From the NCBI RefSeq assembly GCF_042466115.1, contig NZ_JAXHBQ010000001.1:1240001-1304000 (forward strand): DNA of 64,000 nucleotides, written 5' to 3'. Position 1 is the first letter of the stretch; every line of letters starts with the position of its first letter. The position numbers were made by a program, and so were the translations under genes. A model generated the notes under the pieces. The model did no database searches, was not told the origin of the DNA, and was given only the letters and a program-made list of their open reading frames with translations. This stretch comes from SW4 sp042466115 (GTDB taxonomy: Bacteria > Pseudomonadota > Alphaproteobacteria > Rhodobacterales > Rhodobacteraceae). This document shows, one piece after another, positions 61,675 through 64,000 of this stretch.

Positions 61675-62640
61675 ATGCTGATCGTCCCCGAACGCGACAT
61701 CGCCGACCTGCTGACCCGCGAGGCATCCTTTGATGCTGTCGAAAAGGTCTTTGCCGCCATGGCCGCGGGTGATGCCTATAATTTCCCTGTCATCCGCGAG
61801 GCAATCGGCCACGAGGATGCGCTTTACGGCTTCAAGGGCGGGTTTGATGGCAAGGGGATGACGCTGGGCCTCAAGGCGGGGGGCTACTGGCCGCACAATT
61901 TGGAAAAGCGCGGGTTGATCAACCACCAGTCCACCGTGTTCCTGTTTGACCCCGACACCGGCAAAGTCGCGGCGATGGTCGGTGGGAATTACCTGACCGC
62001 CCTGCGCACCGCGGCCGCCTCATCCGTGTCGATCAAGCATCTGGCCCGCAAGGACGCCAAGGTGATGGGCATGATCGGCGCGGGGCACCAAGCCACGTTC
62101 CAGCTGCGCGCCGCGTTAGAACAGCGCGATTTCGACAAGGTCATCGGCTGGAACTACCACCCCGAAATGCTGCCCAACATCGAAAAGGTCGCGAGCGAGG
62201 CTGGCGTGCCGTTTGAGGCTGTCCCGCTGGAAGGCATTGTGGAGGCGGATGTTGTCATTTCCATCACCTCGACCTTTGCGCCTACCGTAATGGCCAACCA
62301 CATCTCACCCGGCACCCACATCGCCTGCATGGGCACCGACACCAAAGGCAAGCAAGAGGTCGAAGCGGCCCTGCTGGCCCGTGCGACCGTGTTTACCGAC
62401 GAGGTCGCCCAGTCGATCAGCATCGGCGAGGCACAGCACGCCGTGGCCCAAGGGCTGATCGCTGAAAGCGATGTGCACCAGATCGGCGCGGTCATCAACG
62501 GCACCCACGCGGGGCGCACCTCGGACGATGAAATCACACTGTTTGACGGCACAGGCGTCGGCCTTCAGGATCTGGCCGTGGCTGCATCCGTTGTGGAACT
62601 GGCCGTTGCGCAGGGCATCGCGATCGAGGTTGATTTCTAG
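61675..62640 (+). CDS. bhcD: Iminosuccinate reductase BhcD
   Basis: 321 residues of the ornithine cyclodeaminase/mu-crystallin family with a Rossmann fold (MIGAGHQATFQLRAALEQRD at about 122-141). Other typical segments are LGLKAGGYWP, GGNYLTALRTAAASSVSIKHLARKD and HISPGTHIACMGTDTKGKQEV. It reduces iminosuccinate to L-aspartate with NAD(P)H, regenerating the amino donor for BhcA. AAGGAAATG lies near the start (ATG 61675). It is the last gene of the operon. Confidence 0.94.
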   Translation: MLIVPERDIADLLTREASFDAVEKVFAAMAAGDAYNFPVIREAIGHEDALYGFKGGFDGKGMTLGLKAGGYWPHNLEKRGLINHQSTVFLFDPDTGKVAAMVGGNYLTALRTAAASSVSIKHLARKDAKVMGMIGAGHQATFQLRAALEQRDFDKVIGWNYHPEMLPNIEKVASEAGVPFEAVPLEGIVEADVVISITSTFAPTVMANHISPGTHIACMGTDTKGKQEVEAALLARATVFTDEVAQSISIGEAQHAVAQGLIAESDVHQIGAVINGTHAGRTSDDEITLFDGTGVGLQDLAVAASVVELAVAQGIAIEVDF

Positions 62641-62697
62641 GCGATGCTGTCGGCATTGCGTTTACTCTGGCGCGGCAGGCGTCCATAAATCACGGTG

Positions 62698-63075
62698 ATG
62701 AGACAACAATATCACGCACGCCGTGTGGGCAACGACACACTGATCTGGGACGTGCACCGTTTGGTGCGGCTTTCCAAAACACTACCCGTGCATGACATCC
62801 CCCTTTCCGACATCGCCGAGCTTGATGAGGACTGGTGGTTCCAAGAACCGGCTGATGTGGCAACACCGCGCGGTGTCGCCGCGCATTTCGCACTGGTCCA
62901 AGCTTGCGATCTGCGCCATCCGATCATCCTGTGCGCTGAGGGGCGCTTGATGGACGGGATGCACCGTGTCGTCAAAGCGCTTGGTGAAGGGCGCGCTACG
63001 ATCCGCGCCGTACGATTTCCCGCAACACCCCCACACGACCATATGAACGTCTCGCTTGATCAAATCCCCCACTAG
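62698..63075 (+). CDS. Small ParB-like conserved protein
   Basis: 125 residues. The central segment HPIILCAEGRLMDGMHRVVKALGEGRATIRAVRF resembles the substrate-loop region of ParB N-terminal/sulfiredoxin-like domains (position-G-x-H-R). No DNA-binding helix-turn-helix follows, so it is not a partition protein. Function unknown. ATG 62698 directly follows an in-frame GTG at 62695. It is 57 nt after bhcD, so it might be transcribed with it. Confidence 0.7.
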   Translation: MRQQYHARRVGNDTLIWDVHRLVRLSKTLPVHDIPLSDIAELDEDWWFQEPADVATPRGVAAHFALVQACDLRHPIILCAEGRLMDGMHRVVKALGEGRATIRAVRFPATPPHDHMNVSLDQIPH

Positions 63076-63090
63076 CACAACAATACGCAC

Positions 63091-63122
63091 AAAAAAGCCC
63101 CCGCCAATCACTTGGCGGGGGC
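63091..63122 (-). terminator. Intrinsic terminator of the NCS2 permease gene
   Basis: GCCCCCGCCAA at 63097-63107 and TTGGCGGGGGC at 63112-63122 form a perfect 11-bp stem. The plus-strand A run at 63091-63096 becomes a T run on the minus strand. It could also block read-through from the plus-strand gene, but lacks a T run in that direction. Confidence 0.9.
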
Positions 63123-63144
63123 GTTCGTGATCAAGTGTTCCTGC

Positions 63145-64000
63145 TTAGTCGTGCGGCAGTTGGCCTTTGCCTGTCCCGTGCATACCGCCCGACACTTCCT
63201 CGGTTGATTCCGCGGCCAGTTCGGCAGGCAGGATCAGGTTCAGCACAATCGCGATCAGCGCGGCGGGCAGGATGCCCGATGTCGCAAGCACCTTCCACGT
63301 GCTTGGCAGGTGCTGAAGCGCGCCCGGTTCAAGTTGCAGACCAAGACCCAAAGACAGGGCAATCGCAAAGATCACCATGTTGCGGCGGTTCCAGTCAACA
63401 TCCGACAGCATCGACATACCGGCGGCCACGACCATACCGAACATAACGATCACGCCACCGCCCAGCACTTCGATTGGCACGGTCGAGATGATCGCGCCAA
63501 TTTTCGGCACCAGACCGCAAAGGATCAGGAAGATCGCACCGATGGTCACAACATGGCGGCTCATCAACCCGGTCATGGCGATCAGGCCCACGTTCTGGCT
63601 GAACGATGTGTTTGGCAGCGCACCGAACAGGCCGGACACGGCAGTGCCAAGACCATCAGCAAAGGTCGCGCCCTGAATTTCGGTGTCGGTTGCTTCGCGA
63701 CCTGCACCACCTTTGGTGATACCGGAAACGTCACCCACAGTTTCAACCGCCGAGACAAAGCCCATCAGGCAGAAACCCAGAATGGCGGCAAAGGTGAACT
63801 CAAGCCCAAAATGCAGCGGGTTGGGCAATGCGAAAGACGCCGCGCGCCCCACGTTGCCAAAGCTGACCATGCCCATGAAGTAGGCGACGACATAACCGGC
63901 GATCAGGCCGATCAACACGGCCGACACCGACACCATACCGCGGGCAAAGAACTTGAGGCCCAGCGTGACAAGGATCACGACACCGGCGACCGTCCAGTTT
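63145..64000 (-). CDS. Nucleobase:cation symporter-2 family permease, xanthine/urate type (partial)
   Basis: About 285 C-terminal residues are present; the gene starts beyond the window edge. Seven or eight helices are visible. GFVSAVETVGDVSGITKGG and PNTSFSQNVGLIAMTGLMSR correspond to the NCS2 substrate-site helix and the Q-N-x-G-x-x-x-x-T motif, which points to the xanthine/urate branch and not the uracil branch. The protein ends in a short polar tail. Location beside allE and bhc genes suggests import of purine for glyoxylate production. Substrate not proven. Confidence 0.9.
   Translation of the reverse strand, partial: NWTVAGVVILVTLGLKFFARGMVSVSAVLIGLIAGYVVAYFMGMVSFGNVGRAASFALPNPLHFGLEFTFAAILGFCLMGFVSAVETVGDVSGITKGGAGREATDTEIQGATFADGLGTAVSGLFGALPNTSFSQNVGLIAMTGLMSRHVVTIGAIFLILCGLVPKIGAIISTVPIEVLGGGVIVMFGMVVAAGMSMLSDVDWNRRNMVIFAIALSLGLGLQLEPGALQHLPSTWKVLATSGILPAALIAIVLNLILPAELAAESTEEVSGGMHGTGKGQLPHD

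Noticed and set aside
62698..63075. Chromosome partitioning protein ParB
   Set aside because: Only a short ParB-like segment is present. There is no helix-turn-helix or ParA partner, so the name would mislead.

Overview
The window reads as chromosomal DNA of a marine-type alphaproteobacterium, most likely a Rhodobacteraceae (Roseobacter-group) member. The indications are high GC, dense short operons with 1-4 nt overlaps, a tolQRAB-pal-cpoB-tilS-ftsH block, a phosphatidylcholine synthase of the direct (Pcs) type, alphaproteobacterial palindromic repeats and a complete beta-hydroxyaspartate cycle operon. No rRNA, tRNA, IS element, prophage or CRISPR array was recognised. The genus cannot be fixed from sequence reading alone.

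Layout. 1-5.6 kb: end of an unidentified gene, dprA, topA, and a two-subunit 3-oxoacid CoA-transferase. 5.7-11.1 kb: a module that looks like polyprenyl-phosphate D-arabinofuranose biosynthesis (flippase-like protein, DprE1-like oxidase, DprE2-like reductase, and a HAD phosphatase-UbiA phosphoribosyltransferase fusion cotranscribed with a lytic transglycosylase). 11.4-22.6 kb: a Flp/Tad pilus locus with four flp pilins (two from a recent 215-bp tandem duplication), cpaB, cpaC, an OmpA-like lipoprotein, cpaE, cpaF, tadB, tadC, two TPR lipoproteins and the prepilin peptidase cpaA. 22.6-26.5 kb: a polytopic GT-C-like membrane protein, an AAA ATPase and a membrane LytTR regulator. 26.5-29.9 kb: one-carbon genes folD and fhs, and a MOSC protein. 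30-42.7 kb, almost all on the minus strand: ftsH, tilS, cpoB, pal, tolBARQ, ybgC, a DUF418-like membrane protein, an unknown gene, and ruvBAC. 43-53 kb: housekeeping genes (prmA, MFS, priA, LysE-type exporter, tal, DUF484, xerC, pcs, ogt). 53-56 kb: ileS.

56.4-64 kb: allE ((S)-ureidoglycine aminohydrolase), bhcR and bhcABCD (glyoxylate assimilation), a small ParB-like protein and, running off the end, a xanthine/urate-type NCS2 permease. Read together, this end suggests a purine/ureide-to-glyoxylate-to-oxaloacetate route: the permease imports purine, allantoin breakdown yields glyoxylate, and the Bhc enzymes convert glyoxylate plus glycine to oxaloacetate without carbon loss.

The most provocative feature is the arrangement around the Tad locus. 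A putative D-arabinofuranose donor pathway lies on one side and an orphan GT-C-like membrane protein on the other, which suggests glycosylation of the Flp pilus or a co-regulated surface glycan. Other unusual observations are an alphaproteobacterial palindrome read in frame inside ileS, repeated GTGGGT hairpins in the bhc operon, three CCATACG repeats with an exact 11-bp period upstream of dprA, and an inverted repeat that includes the ribosome binding site of the CoA-transferase operon.
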